From Membranipora membranacea (taxonomy: Eukaryota > Bryozoa > Gymnolaemata > Cheilostomatida > Membraniporidae), in the NCBI GenBank assembly GCA_914767715.1, contig OU612065.1, positions 15,748,001 through 15,812,000 of the forward strand: DNA of 64,000 bases. The letters run 5' to 3'. Both the position numbers and the translations under genes were made by a program. Below the pieces are notes generated by a model, which ran no database searches, was not told the origin of the DNA, and saw only the letters and a program-made list of their open reading frames with translations. Numbering within the stretch: the first letter of the stretch is position 1; every line of letters starts with the position of its first letter. Shown one piece after another: positions 11,922 to 24,052 of this stretch.

Positions 11922-13929
11922 TTAGAGTTTTACTGGTTTTGCAGTTACTATATTTTTTTTAAGGATTTGGCTATTCTTATAAGCTTGACAGTTATGAAGC
12001 TTTGTTACTTTGCTATATGTGAAAGATAAAGAGATTTGTTCTGTAATCTATTTAATTTCATGTATGTTCCTAATCTTCTGCTCCATTTAGTGCATGAATC
12101 ATTTTGTTAGTACAGGTCAATGGCCATGGACAATGACACTGAACACATATTGATGATATTTACTTTTTTTGACAGCTTTCAAGTTTATTCCCAAGTTAAT
12201 CCTTTATCAACAAAAGCATTTTATTTAAAATTCTTGGTCAAGAGACATCAAATAGTGTCACTATCATTAACTCATTGAATTATAACTGAATCACAATGAT
12301 TATGTATCTGTTTTTAGCTAAATGTACTGATAACTGTAGTTATTGCTAAACTGCATTATATTTTGTTAGGCTGGAAAAATTACATGATGATTTTGTAGAA
12401 ATCAAATATAAAAGGATAAATTTAAACATGTTCATTCGGTCAAATTCCACATCTGGTTAGGTCAGTGGTAAATGTTGGCATTTGGATTCAAGTTGAATGG
12501 TGTATGTGTACCAATGAACTGGGGGAGTTCATTGGGTGTACATTGCAATGTGCTGGTCACTTAATAATTCATTAACCCATACAAAGATTTCTGAAAACGT
12601 GAGTGTTATCTACGTACAAAGCATTTTGGAATTTGATCAAAGTATCTGTTTATTTTACATGTGGAAAGGTGTTATTATGTGGTATAAATTCACACCACAA
12701 ACCTCATTGTGTACTGCTTTATCTCTGAATAAATATAAGCAGGAACCTCACAGTCAGAACACTCTTTACTCGCAACATAAATGCTAAGTCTTTCTTAGTG
12801 TCAAAACATCTCTTTTTTTTGTCCGCTTGAGAAATATCCAAAAGGGTAAGTTTTCCAGATCATAGAAAGACTGCCTTGTTTGAATTATATTCTGAATCTA
12901 TTCCATTTTCTTTATTTACCATTTTGCGGGTTGGTACAACAATTAGAAGAAAGAAAGAAAGAAAAACCCAACAAACCAATTCAAACAATGTCAAGTCTCG
13001 TACTGGATTTGAATAGTTACATTTTAACTGAGTTTCTGACTCTGTCAAAGGATAACCTGGCATTCAATTCTGCAGCTTCTAGACTAGAGCTTGATATTAT
13101 ATATATTTCCATATCCATGATGGTGATGCTATGTCATAATTGATAATGAGCTGCTTACACCAATGCAAGAATGAGAAAAACCGCCATGAGTAAGTAAGGA
13201 TTTGTGGTTGATTTCAATTTTGGTGACGACTCAGATCAAATCTCCAAACAAAATCCCTTGCATAACCAAATCAAGGTTTTGTGTATCGTGTGATAAATTG
13301 ATCATGTGTTTTTTGGCTCTTCCTGCATTTTATTAAGTGAGTGCAGCGAATCAGCTCGGTTGAAACCATCAAAATAATATTATACGTACAAAGTAATTAT
13401 AGTATTGTATTTATATGTTTATGATCATACCATGTTCTGATTATTTATCAAGGTTTTGTGATGCTGGTATAAAAAAAATTATAATGTATTTGACTGTTGA
13501 CTAATTTTTTTGTGCCCGAATAGTGATATAAATTATCCAATCTATAGAGTTAGTGAATTGATTGAAATATGGAATGACAACTCTCATTTAGTGAAGATTT
13601 CAGAAGTTTCGAAAGTTTCGTAATTCAAATATGAAGGCAAGATAAAGAAATGAACACGAATCTATTTTCGATTTTTTTTCTATTTGATGTGCTTAATATG
13701 TGTGAAATTGTTGATACCTGGATTTTTACTAAGTTTATGATTGAATGAGGTCCGAAACACAACAGGGATAGAGAATTAGTTACCAATTGTTACTATTTAT
13801 GCCTCGTTAGCAACTAATACAATTGGACTTACATAATCAGCCGTCTAAAGCTGAAACCGGCCTGCAAAACGATTAAAAAGTAGTAGTGCATCATTTACAT
13901 TGCATTTCTTTTCTTAACCACACATTCAG
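11922..13929. other. Intergenic, no gene seen
   Basis: About 2 kb of AT-rich DNA. It contains an AATAAA at about 12730 and short purine and pyrimidine runs. Only chance ORFs up to 87 codons are present, none with splice logic or a recognisable domain. The 3' end carries the pyrimidine tract and acceptor (AG ending 13929) for the next gene. Confidence 0.5.
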
Positions 13930-13935
13930 AACACC

Positions 13936-16511
13936 ATGAAGCCCATTGGAGCAAAGGCTCTCGAGTTGGTTGAAGGAGGGGACACTCACCAGTTAGAACA
14001 AGCGACCAAGCTCATCTCCCTCACACCGAACTATGAAGGTCCAAAGAGTGAGCCTATCGTCACACCAATCTACCATTCCTCAACCTACTACACTGAGGAA
14101 TGTACAACGTTCTCAAATCAGATAAAAGAAGGATTCGCCTATAACAGAGTAAGAACACCGAACCACGTAGAACTCGAGATGGTCCTCACAGAGATCGAGA
14201 ACGGTACAGGCACCGTGGTTTTTCCAAGTGGTATGGGTGCTGTGACAAACGCTCTAATGTGCTTTCTGAGACCTGGAGATCATCTCGTGGTAGCGTCTCC
14301 TCTGTATAGTTGCACCAACTACGTCCTGAACAACCTTTTGCCTGAGTTTGGAATAGAGGTTACTTTTGTGGAATGTACGGAAGGAATTGAAGCTTACAGA
14401 AAAGCAACCAAAGACAACACCAAGATGTATTATGGGGAGACAATTTGCAATCCTATGATGTGGTATCTAGACATCGAGAACCTGGCGAAACTGGGCAAAG
14501 AAAAGGGAATCATGACAGTGGTCGATGGCACCTTCTCTACACCCATCAATCAGGTAAACCACACAGCAACAAAACATATATGCATCGTTATTTTAATTAT
14601 GGTATTACGCCGATAGAAGCTAAATGTAAATTCCGATTTAAATATAACTAACACTGAGGGTTTGAAAATAACCAAAATTTAATAGTATTAATTTTGGAAC
14701 AAGGTGACTCATTATTTTCCAGATATGTTCTTATCTGTAGCATTATGGTATAGCATGATTGGTTTTGGACTAGCGAGGAGTCCCCTGTTACTTCTTGGTA
14801 CTAGTGATTCAATCAATTGAGCTGAAGACGAGTTTTTTTATGAGTTGTCAGTCATAACTTTGCAGCAGGGACTTTCGAGCCAAACTTCCTGAATCTGCAT
14901 TGCCAGGAGTATTATAATGGTAAAACTGTCACTTTCATTACAATAAACCATATACATGCACAAAAGTATTACCTTACAGAGATGTGGAATTTGCCTATTG
15001 TAGAGACCACTGGACTGTGGTATTGACATTGTGTTACACAGCTGTACTAAGTATATGGGCGGACACAGTGATTTTGTCTCTGGCAGCATCACTGTCAACA
15101 CTGAAGAGAGATATGACAAGCTGAAGACATGGCAGATATATGTAGGCTCATGCCCTTCTGCGTTCGACTGTGTTCTGTTGACAAGAAGCCTGAGAACTCT
15201 GCACATCAGGTACTGTAGAATATCTATATCAAAAGTAGGCAAGGTATAAAAATTAAAAACACTCCCTTCAAACTGATGGATTTACCATACAAAAACATCA
15301 TTATCTTCATATCTATTTAAAATGAATACACATGTTTTGTACAGTTAAGAAAATTCACCAGTCGCATATTTCATAGAGGAATCTCATTTTATGCGATCTG
15401 TCAACTAACGACTTGCTCAGTGTTGTCAATCACTAAACAATATAGCTGCCTAGAGCTCAGAGCTGGCAAAAATGATGATTTAAGACAATTTTATGTTTTA
15501 TAGAATGCAGCGACATAATGAAAACGGACTAGAAGTAGCCAGATATCTGGAGAAACATCCCAAAGTAAAACAAGTTTACTATTTGGGATTGTCTACTCAT
15601 ACCCAAAACTCAGTTGCTGTAAAAACTATGTCGGTAAGCATTTATGATTCACTTATAGCAGTCAGGTCCATGTGTATAAAGTATGCGGTATGAGTTGGTT
15701 GGGAACCTTCATAATAGGTTATACCATACCTGATCACAAAATGTACTGGTGCAATTAACGTTGGCTAATGGTGAGAGAGGGTGCAGCGGTGCCTAGGATG
15801 TATCCATATATCTATATCTGTTTTACTTTGTAGGGATTCGGTGGAATGGTATCCTTCGAGATGCATTCATACGAGGGCAGCATCAAGTTTGCCAATTCTA
15901 CAAAGATATTTAAGTTGGCGGTATCACTAGGAGGGGCGGAGAGCCTGATAGAGCATGTCTGTACCATGACCCATGGTGACTGGGTCATGAGCAAAGAAGT
16001 GAGAGATAGAAAAAGAGAGATAGCGAGACTGTTATCAGGCACAGCCACCGTATCTGCTCTTTACTAGCATTCTATCAGCTGCCTACCCAAGATATTGTTA
16101 TCACTTTGAATACATAACATGAAATGAACTCGCATATCTGTGTCAAAAGTCAGAAATATTTATGCATAGAAATCCTCTCCTGCAGATGGCTGGTTGGATA
16201 TGCCAAAAACGTTCAATTTCAGTACCCTGAGTTTTAGCTATGGTGTGAATCGATATATCTAGTATGGAAATCGTTTTTTGTAAGTCATCAACCCATGATA
16301 GATCCTGAGGCCATATTGTACATATAGATTTCCATTCCGTACTTGAGGTGGGCTGTGCTCACAAGCATATCCTAATATTGCTGTTTTTCAACTTTCGCAG
16401 GAGAGAAAAGAACATAATATACCAGACTCCCTGGTAAGACTCAGTGTAGGTATCGAACACATCAAAGATATCATTGCTGACCTCGAGCAGGCGTTCAACA
16501 AAGCTGACTGA
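13936..16511 (+). CDS. Cys/Met-metabolism PLP enzyme, methionine/cystathionine gamma-lyase-like
   Basis: Fold-type I PLP enzyme of the trans-sulfuration family, which cleaves or joins C-S bonds of homocysteine, cystathionine or methionine in the cytosol. Exons: 13936-14553, 15004-15209, 15504-15633, 15834-15998, 16401-16511. They encode 409 residues in consistent phase. Visible motifs are Tyr69 in AYNRV, SGMGA at 98-102, Asp197 in VVDGTFSTP (pyridine nitrogen contact) and the Schiff-base Lys222 in HSCTKYMGGHSD. The C-terminal half has SLGGAESLIEHVCTMTH and LVRLSVGIEHIKDIIADL. The YSCT motif places a cysteine (Cys126) where bacterial methionine gamma-lyases have YGCT, while animal cystathionine gamma-lyases usually have glycine there. 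This leans to an MGL-like specificity. Reading through the exon 4 donor would add 22 residues and a stop. AATAAA at 16782-16787 is a likely poly(A) signal. Confidence 0.9.
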
Positions 16512-16925
16512 ATAAGGCCAGAGCTTCACGAGGGAGAAAAATCGAACATATTTATCAAAAAGAACAGAAATACATTACTTCGCCAATTTCTGCCTTGTGT
16601 TTCAATGTTAGGTATTATTATGAACCGTATCAAATTATTATAAAACAGATACTGGATATGTCAAGACATTGAAAATTTCACTTTGTAATTTTATTATTTT
16701 CTGTTTAGTAAACATACATACTGCTGAAGAAAAATGTAGCGATAAAGCTGTTCACCAAAAACTAATCACTCATGTTGTTGAAATAAACTTCAAAAAAAGT
16801 ACTGTAGCAGTCATGTAAAATATGAGAAAGGCATTTCGACTTTCGAACCACCAATCTGGGTAGTGGGTTATAGAAGCACCCATCACCGTAAAAAAATCAT
16901 CAAATTATTTGCATTGAGAGAATGG

Positions 16926-16968
16926 CATAGAGTTATTATATAATATGATATAATATAATAACTCTATG
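16926..16968. repeat. AT-rich inverted repeat between convergent genes
   Basis: CATAGAGTTATTATATA is mirrored by TATAATAACTCTATG, giving a stem of about 17 bp around an AT-rich centre. It lies between the 3' ends of the gamma-lyase-like gene and FADS6. It might be a transposon footprint or a 3' UTR hairpin. Confidence 0.6.
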
Positions 16969-16984
16969 GTGTATGGTTTCAAAA

Positions 16985-19900
16985 TTATTGCAACCCAACA
17001 AAATGAGTAAACGGTGGGGCTTTGACCATCAGCTCATCATATTTATCAACAAAATGCCAAAACCGTTCCATATAAGGACGCTCATGATAAGGGAGATCAT
17101 GGTCTAACATGAACTGCTTAACAAGCGGCCTTATCTTCAGCACCATATTATCAGACAAGCTCGGGAACAGGTGGTGCTCAATGTGGCAATAGAACAAGGT
17201 GTGCCCAAATAGCCAGTCATGTGCAAAGTTGCTATCCAGATTTAAAACACCAGTTGACATTTGGTAAAGTTTTCGTGGACGACTCTTCAGGGCATACATT
17301 GGTAGACCGATATGCTGGAAGATATTGATGTGAATGTAGGACAGCATTGTGACAGCTCTGAAGCTGAACATAAAGATGGCAGCGTTTAGTACTGTTGTAT
17401 ATCCAGCGACAGCCATACAAAGCCAGATATTGAATGTCATGCCTAGTCCGACCCAGAACAGAAACTTGGCAGTCTCCCATACCTGGCCTTTCAGCTCTTT
17501 TAGGGCTACAATATATACACAACATTTCAATTTCCTCTTTTTGCAGCCTGGTGATGAAACAAGATGTTTATCAAATATCTATCCAGATGGGATTTTGGCA
17601 AAAGTCAGTTGCCAAATACCACCGGGATGGGTTATTGTTATAGGTGAGTTTGCTGTCATAAACCTGTCCAGAACGGTATTTGGCTAACTTCTGTTGCCAA
17701 ATACCCATCCAGATGGGTTTGTAATACAAATCATTGCCACCGCAAAGCCATCGAGCTTCAAAATTTTACAGTTACACTTGGCACTGCCGGATGGGTATTT
17801 GTCCTACACCTTGTTGTTTACAGTACTTGTTTTTAGTGCAATTTATCAGTAAAGGGGGAGCAACTCCAAATGTTGGCAAATTTGGTTCAAACTTTATCCA
17901 GAGAGGGTGCCTTATCCAATCCAGAGTTTTAATACATGGTTACCACCCTATAGAGCGATCACAGAGCATAAACTATCACATGACCAGTAGCATACTTACA
18001 AACAAGGGGCGCCAATATCGGTATGAGATGAGGGGCTATAAACATGTAGATGTATCGAGGAAGCATGGGAGCCTTCCAGCTAGCTGAATCTCCTAGTGCT
18101 ACAAATAATCAGTTATCATAATTAAAACAAATGTTCCGCCAACTAACATGCCATAGGTAGTAAATAATCATCACCTCAAATTTTGTACATAGGTATATAC
18201 AGTGAAGAATGTGTGGATGCAATTTATCAATGCACGCAATCCTGCATAGATTGATAAAAACAGGTACCAGTATTTATTGCAAAAATGCCCTTGTTGTGTT
18301 AATAAAAAATGACCTTATCAGTATCACACAACTGGGTACAAAGTTTAGCTGAAGAAAGTTAGAGCTTATGGAACGTCCCATAAACATCGTCTCTATACTA
18401 CAAATCATTCACAAAATCTATAAAAAAATTCAAGTGCCCTACAAAGTGTACCTGGTTTCATACCTTTTGCTTATTATTTGAATGAATGCCAAGTGGACTT
18501 TGAACTAAAAAGTAATAACACCTATAATTTATGTTTCATAGGTTACATATTATTGTTAGAGTGAAATCGATCTGAATTTGAATCTTTTACCAAGTCTCAA
18601 CTCATTTGATTGAACAAATTCATTGCAAAGTAGTTGAACTTTTGGTATGGGAAGACTGTGTGAAAATATTTACTTAACTTACAGATGATGTTGGTATAAG
18701 GATGGTGTTCCCCTATATGAATCTGGGTGGCAGCCTTGTCAGAAAAGAATCCTAAGAACTCAATCGCAAACCATCTGATGAAGCGATTTGTAGATTTTGA
18801 CTCACAAAAACCATTGTGAGCAGCGAGATGTCCGACTTTATTCGTGATGACTGAATGGACGCATCCGAGCAGGAGGAAACCTGCTATAAATGTCACTGGT
18901 GAATCACTGCTGCACATGTACAGCCCTACCTGAAATCAGAAATCAGACAGATTCCATCAGGCGCTACTATTAATAAGTTGTCATACTATTCCTTGGTACC
19001 CGACTCTTGATGTGAGACCAAAAAAAAGGAATTTGTTTGTTCTACATTCACCCTAGTTTGGGTCGAAAGGCCTTTTCAGGACATTTTTGGCACTTTGCTG
19101 TTAAGAGCCAAGTGTCAAAGATTGGCAAAATACATCAGTCTGAGCAGGGAGAATCCATTCTCCCTTGTCTGAGAATTCACAGTTTTTCACTTCACTCATG
19201 TATAAACAGCATGAACAATGCAACCGCAACCTAGGGTTCTGCTGTCCGTCGAAGAGTTATGAAGCGTGTATCTCTACTCGGTGATATTATCCAAGTTACT
19301 TTTAAACATCCCGAGGGAGAATTTGTACAAACAAATCAATGTCACATTAAGTAATTTTATCATCAGACAGATCTAACTAAGTTACATGGGGTAATAAAAT
19401 GTACACAGCAACGCAAGGAGACTGAGGAGTCGTCTAACTCCTTGATGAGATATGATGGTTATGTGGTTACCTTTGTAGTCAGTTATCAGGCTGCGTACTT
19501 ATATAAACTTTGTAGCAAGTTATCAGGATGAGTACTTGGGCCTAGTTACTGCAGCTACTCTTATTTACGATTAATTAAGAAATGTCATATATAGCTGGCA
19601 TACACGTCTGCCTGCTTGTATAATGCTGTTGAAAGGTTGTACAAAAGTTGGATGATATAGCCTTGTCACATGGCCACAAAAAATGGTTGCGTCTATTGAT
19701 GATGTGGTAAACAATCTTCAGCATCTTTTCAAAAGATAATCCCTATTTGTAGTGGTTGCAATGGTGATACAGGCAGCACCTTCGTAATTATGTAAAATCA
19801 AATCCACAACGCTCCACATGGAGGGCTTGAATCAACTGAGCAAATCGTTAATACCCACTTGCAGTTGCTGACAGATTACGGCTTCTTATAAACTATGGTC

Positions 19901-20190
19901 ATTAACAGTTCTACCTCATAGTAAAACATACTAACACTCTTGGGATTCGATTTTTGACAATCATCATGACTACTATGATATTAAGATAACAAACGTACCA
20001 AGTGTAGAGGTACACCGATCCCGTTTTCCACCAGACCCTTTCCGTGGCGCTCCCAGTAAGAAGACTCTGCTATTATTTTCTTCACCTTGGCGTTCAGGTC
20101 GTTGAGCTCGGGTAGATCCTGGACACGGTGATATACATTATCCCCATCATGTTCGATTTCTACCTGTACTTTCTGCTTACGCTGTGCCAT
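16985..20190 (-). CDS. FADS6: Fatty acid desaturase 6 (membrane di-iron desaturase)
   Basis: Exons on the minus strand: 20190-19999, 18929-18683, 18098-18000, 17505-16985. They encode 352 residues with consistent phases, near the length of vertebrate FADS6. Membrane desaturases use a di-iron centre held by three His boxes. Here they are HLAAH (98-102), HIGEHH (135-140) and HIEHH (287-291, within HIEHHLFPSLSDN). Other FADS6 signatures are SSYWERHG near the N-terminus, GDSASWKAPML with RYIYMFIAP in the small third exon, HINIFQHIGLPM, and the C-terminal APPFTHFVGLQ. The third box has His where front-end desaturases have Gln, as usual for FADS6. There is no cytochrome b5 domain. The substrate of FADS6 is not established. 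A minus-strand AATAAA (16695-16690) lies inside the 3' UTR of the convergent neighbour. Confidence 0.93.
17608..17805. repeat. Imperfect short repeats in FADS6 intron 3
   Basis: A module resembling GTTGCCAAATACCCATCC-GATGGG occurs at about 17608-17631 and 17693-17718. Inverted partial copies lie near 17676-17686 and 17788-17805. It may be the remains of a small inverted-repeat element. Confidence 0.4.
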
Positions 20191-20231
20191 AGCGACACTA
20201 TATCAGCACCCTCACGTATCCACTCTGTCAG

Positions 20232-20612
20232 CTAAGACACAAGAAGAGAATACAAAGATAAAAAACCGTCAGTTAAACAGGTATGAGCCGAATGCTGATT
20301 ATAAAATCTAGTCAGTGCATAGCGCTTTATTTTCCCTACGCTCTGATAATAAAGGCATGAAGCGTGGTAAAGTAATCGACTTACTGCTGAAAAGCAATTC
20401 TATCTGTGGATATAGTATATGCAAGGCATCAGATACAACAGCACACTTTGATTCTGATGATTAGCGGTATAGGCAATGTCTGAAAATGTCCATAATGAGA
20501 AGTGTGAAAGTCGCTACAAACTTACAAAACTTGAATGCACTTAACTGCAACTAAGAAACAGTTCTGCGAAGGTTAAAGACTGGACTTTGCACATGTGCCT
20601 TCCTCTTATAAA
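20232..20612 (-). promoter_or_regulatory. Candidate FADS6 promoter and 5' UTR intron
   Basis: On the minus strand a TATAAGA-like box (about 20612-20605) precedes a possible leader exon ending in a TTTT|GTAAGT donor near 20526. The matching acceptor TTGTGTCTTAG (AG at 20233-20232) sits 41 nt before the ATG. Inferred only from signal spacing. Confidence 0.3.
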
Positions 20613-23600
20613 ACCATAGTATAAATACCTGTCAGAGAACCAGCGATTAGTGACTGCAGTCAGCTGACTGATTTTTGTACCAGTATTATTTATGTTGTTA
20701 TGATATAATTGCATTAATAGATTTGCCAATAACTTAGCTACGCCTACCCTTTTGTCCTGTCTATAGAAAAAAGAACACTCAGCAGATCGATATAAAGTTT
20801 GTAACCGTAAACAAAGGCAGGTACTTTTCAAGGTTAAAGCAACAACATGCCACTGATATCTTGATTGTATTTGTCATAATAAGGCGTTAGTTAAAAGCTA
20901 TCTATGGGGGTAACTGGTTGAGCTATACGTAACCCAGCAGCTATCAAATCGAGATAAGCTTACTTAACCCGAGGTCAAGTTGTGCTCAAGTCTGGTGATG
21001 AGAACTAGAAACTGCCTGAATGCTCAGACTAGCCCCTGCCATTAAACCAACCATTGCAAAGATTGTACGTACAAATGCTCTCTCACATTGTCATAAATCA
21101 GTAGGAAAATGTAACTGATTTATCTGGGTTTGCTATGGCATTCCATTATCAAAATATGTGCAAGCTTCAGAGACTAAGCCCCTCAACTTGATGTATGGCA
21201 ATGGCAAAGGGTGGCCTTGATTTCAACATTATCGTTAGCAAATTTTTGTGATAACCACAACTCAACACAATAATATAGCCTGTAGTCATTTATGGCATTT
21301 TTATTTATATTTTTAGGTATAGGGAAAAACATGAAAATGTATTGTATCACCTTGATATTGCGTACATTTGTTTGCCACGCTCGATACAAAATCCCTGCAT
21401 ATCAAAGGGATTCTCTTACGCTTTGCTCTCCGGACTGTAAAGAAACAAAAGAAGAAATGTATTATAATGTACGCTGATAAACAAGGAAACAAAGCTCTCA
21501 GTATAGAACAACTTAATGAGCGTAAAAAATCATGTGACCTCTCATTCAGAATTGATCTATTTTAGAAAAACTTCATTGGGAATCGGTTTTTTAAGGGCGG
21601 ACGGAGGGCAGCAACTCCAAAGTGTATGAAATGATACCTAAAATATGCCATAAATTTCCCCCTCATGTTACTGATATCGTGAAATAAGACCTGAGCTGAG
21701 TTAGTTCTAATATAATAACATTTCACGGAGACACATGTTGATGTGATGTGTTTGGTTTGCTTATGCGTATGATGTTTGGTCGATCCTTCACTGTGCGATC
21801 ATAATAAATCTGTTGGTCCACCCACCTTTTCATTGCAAATTTACTGATTGGAGTGATGATGCCCGCCTCAATCTGTTATCCCAGTTGTTTTATTCATTTC
21901 CATTGATTTAAATTTATACATATATATCAATGGTCATGAATTTCATGGCCAACAAAAAGTGCGGCCCTATGAGTAAAACTGTATAGGGGAAGCCAGTAGC
22001 CGACTATCTCACGTTCTTTTTATCCCTTTATTATCCCTTTTCAGACGGGTCCATGGATCAGCAAACACTTATCAGTTGAATAGATTCGGATGTGAGCTGA
22101 CTTACAAAATATCAAAACACCTATACCATGATACACAATGATGCATTCTGGTACCCTTTCAGGTCCTAAAGTGTGTTGGAAAGGCAACTCCTACATCATA
22201 AACTATATAGCTTTACACACATTCATTCCATTCTTCCTGCTTCCATAGACTGACAAGTTACAAAGCCTGATAGTTCTGGCCATATGGCTCTGTCACAAAT
22301 TTACATCTGATGATACAGAATCCATTAAGCTGCACCGAAAATCTGCTGTTTTTAACAATTGAACTTGATTACTCCAGAGAGAGACAAAAATCTTTTCTAG
22401 ATTCCGTCTTATTGCCCTGTGGTAAGTTTTGGGCACATCTCTGTCTGGTGGGGGATTCTGGCGGTCATTTGGTTGTACCTCAAATATTCTATACCCAGAA
22501 ATCTCATCTAGAAAATAATAATATAAAAATCAACAACTGTAAAAGTTTCTATTTCGCTTCGTCTTCTAGACATCAAGGTGGTACAGCAATGACAGCATTT
22601 TTAACTCTGATAGTTGATACTTGGTAGCAAGGAGTTACTCTTCGTTAGCAAGGAGTTACTCCTTGTTGGAAGTGAAACATTCGTGGGTTGGTTTACACCT
22701 TGACAGGATAGAATTGAGATTGGAGTTGATCGAACTAGGGTGTCACAAAACAAGGGGATCGTCGAGACCAGCTCAGCCTGTTAATGAACCCTTCTGACTG
22801 GAACACTCCGAGATATAGTATGGATAGGGTTATTGTAAACTCTAAAACCATGGGGATATGATATTTATAGATATGGCACAATCTTATGGATACCGTATGT
22901 ACTTTGAGGTACGCTTGTAGTAGGTTCATTATACCATTGATGCACAGCACTGTGTTAATGATCACAATTTGCCTGAATTACTAAATGCTTTTAAGTCTAA
23001 TAATATTATCGAATAACCCAATTTTTCATTCAAATATTTGATTGCATTTCGTCTTTTAAGAATTTCTTTGGCATAATTCAACCACATTGCCTTACAACTC
23101 ACGGGTGCCCTACTGTTTCATTACAACCTTTGTGTAATTGTTGGTAAAATACTGCTCCTTGATGGTGACCTTAAATTTCAAGATTATCTGGCTGCCGAAC
23201 AAATAAACATTGTGATTATGGCATTGAAAGACTCCAGGTCATGTTACAGCTTTTTCCTGTAACAGGGTGCTTAAGTTTTGCTTGTTTTACGTGTGTTATG
23301 AAAAGACGACAGCAATACAAACATGTACAACAGAATAAACTGCAAACAGATTCCCGGCACAGTCACCAGCGTGTGTGCTCAAACCCGAGAAAGATAATAT
23401 TTGGGCAACTAAAGATTAGAACTCAACTAGATCTTGCAGCGAAAGGAAAGACATGTCAATTCATAAAAAATTACCTAACGGGGTCAAAGAGCCAAAATTA
23501 CCAGTTACAGTTTACCATGTCGGAGATTGTTCGCCCCTGCCGGTCCTATCTTTGCAACAGGCGCAGAAAATGCAAGAATATAAATAAAAATCTACCTTTA

Positions 23601-24052
23601 TACAATTATAGGATAACTAGCTTCATATTTTGTATGTGTCATTTTTTAGTTCGGTGCATATTTAGCAGCTTTGAGCAATATAGGCAATTACATCTGACTT
23701 TCAACTGCTCTAAGTCAATTGCTGTTTAATGAAAACGTCCACACATTCACATTGCACTGGCATCGGTCATGTCACATCTCAAGAATCAACACACAGTTGA
23801 GTGATGCTGTTGGTTGGTTACAATTCGAAACTTTAATTGCATTGTGTCGGCTCTCATTAAAAACAATAAGTTTTGTTTAAATCAGACATGGTTAATTTCT
23901 CTTTGCTGTTTACATTTACATGTTATTGTTTGGAGTTAAAAGAAAAGAATTCAAAGACTAGAGAGGATCAAGCGAGATAATACGCATGGATAAAAACATG
24001 GAATTACAAAATGACATATAAAAAAGGTGTGATCGTGCTAAAATCATAAATT
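20613..24052. other. Intergenic, no gene seen
   Basis: About 3.4 kb between FADS6 and the acidic-protein gene. It holds scattered ORFs, the longest 162 codons at 23241-23729 (+), with no recognisable domain and composition like its surroundings. A short tandem duplication of about 22 bp (core AGCAAGGAGTTACTC) lies near 22625-22670. Confidence 0.5.

Noticed and set aside
12440-12510. Possible third SINE copy (GGTTAGGTCAGTGG and GGATTCAAGTTG)
   Set aside because: Box A-like and box B-like motifs are weak and the shared SINE body is absent.
17734-18087. 117-codon plus-strand ORF
   Set aside because: It is antisense to FADS6 exon 3 and its flanks, with no independent support.
23241-23729. 162-codon ORF with several Cys and Arg
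   Set aside because: No domain, no splice context and no composition difference from surrounding DNA. Probably chance.
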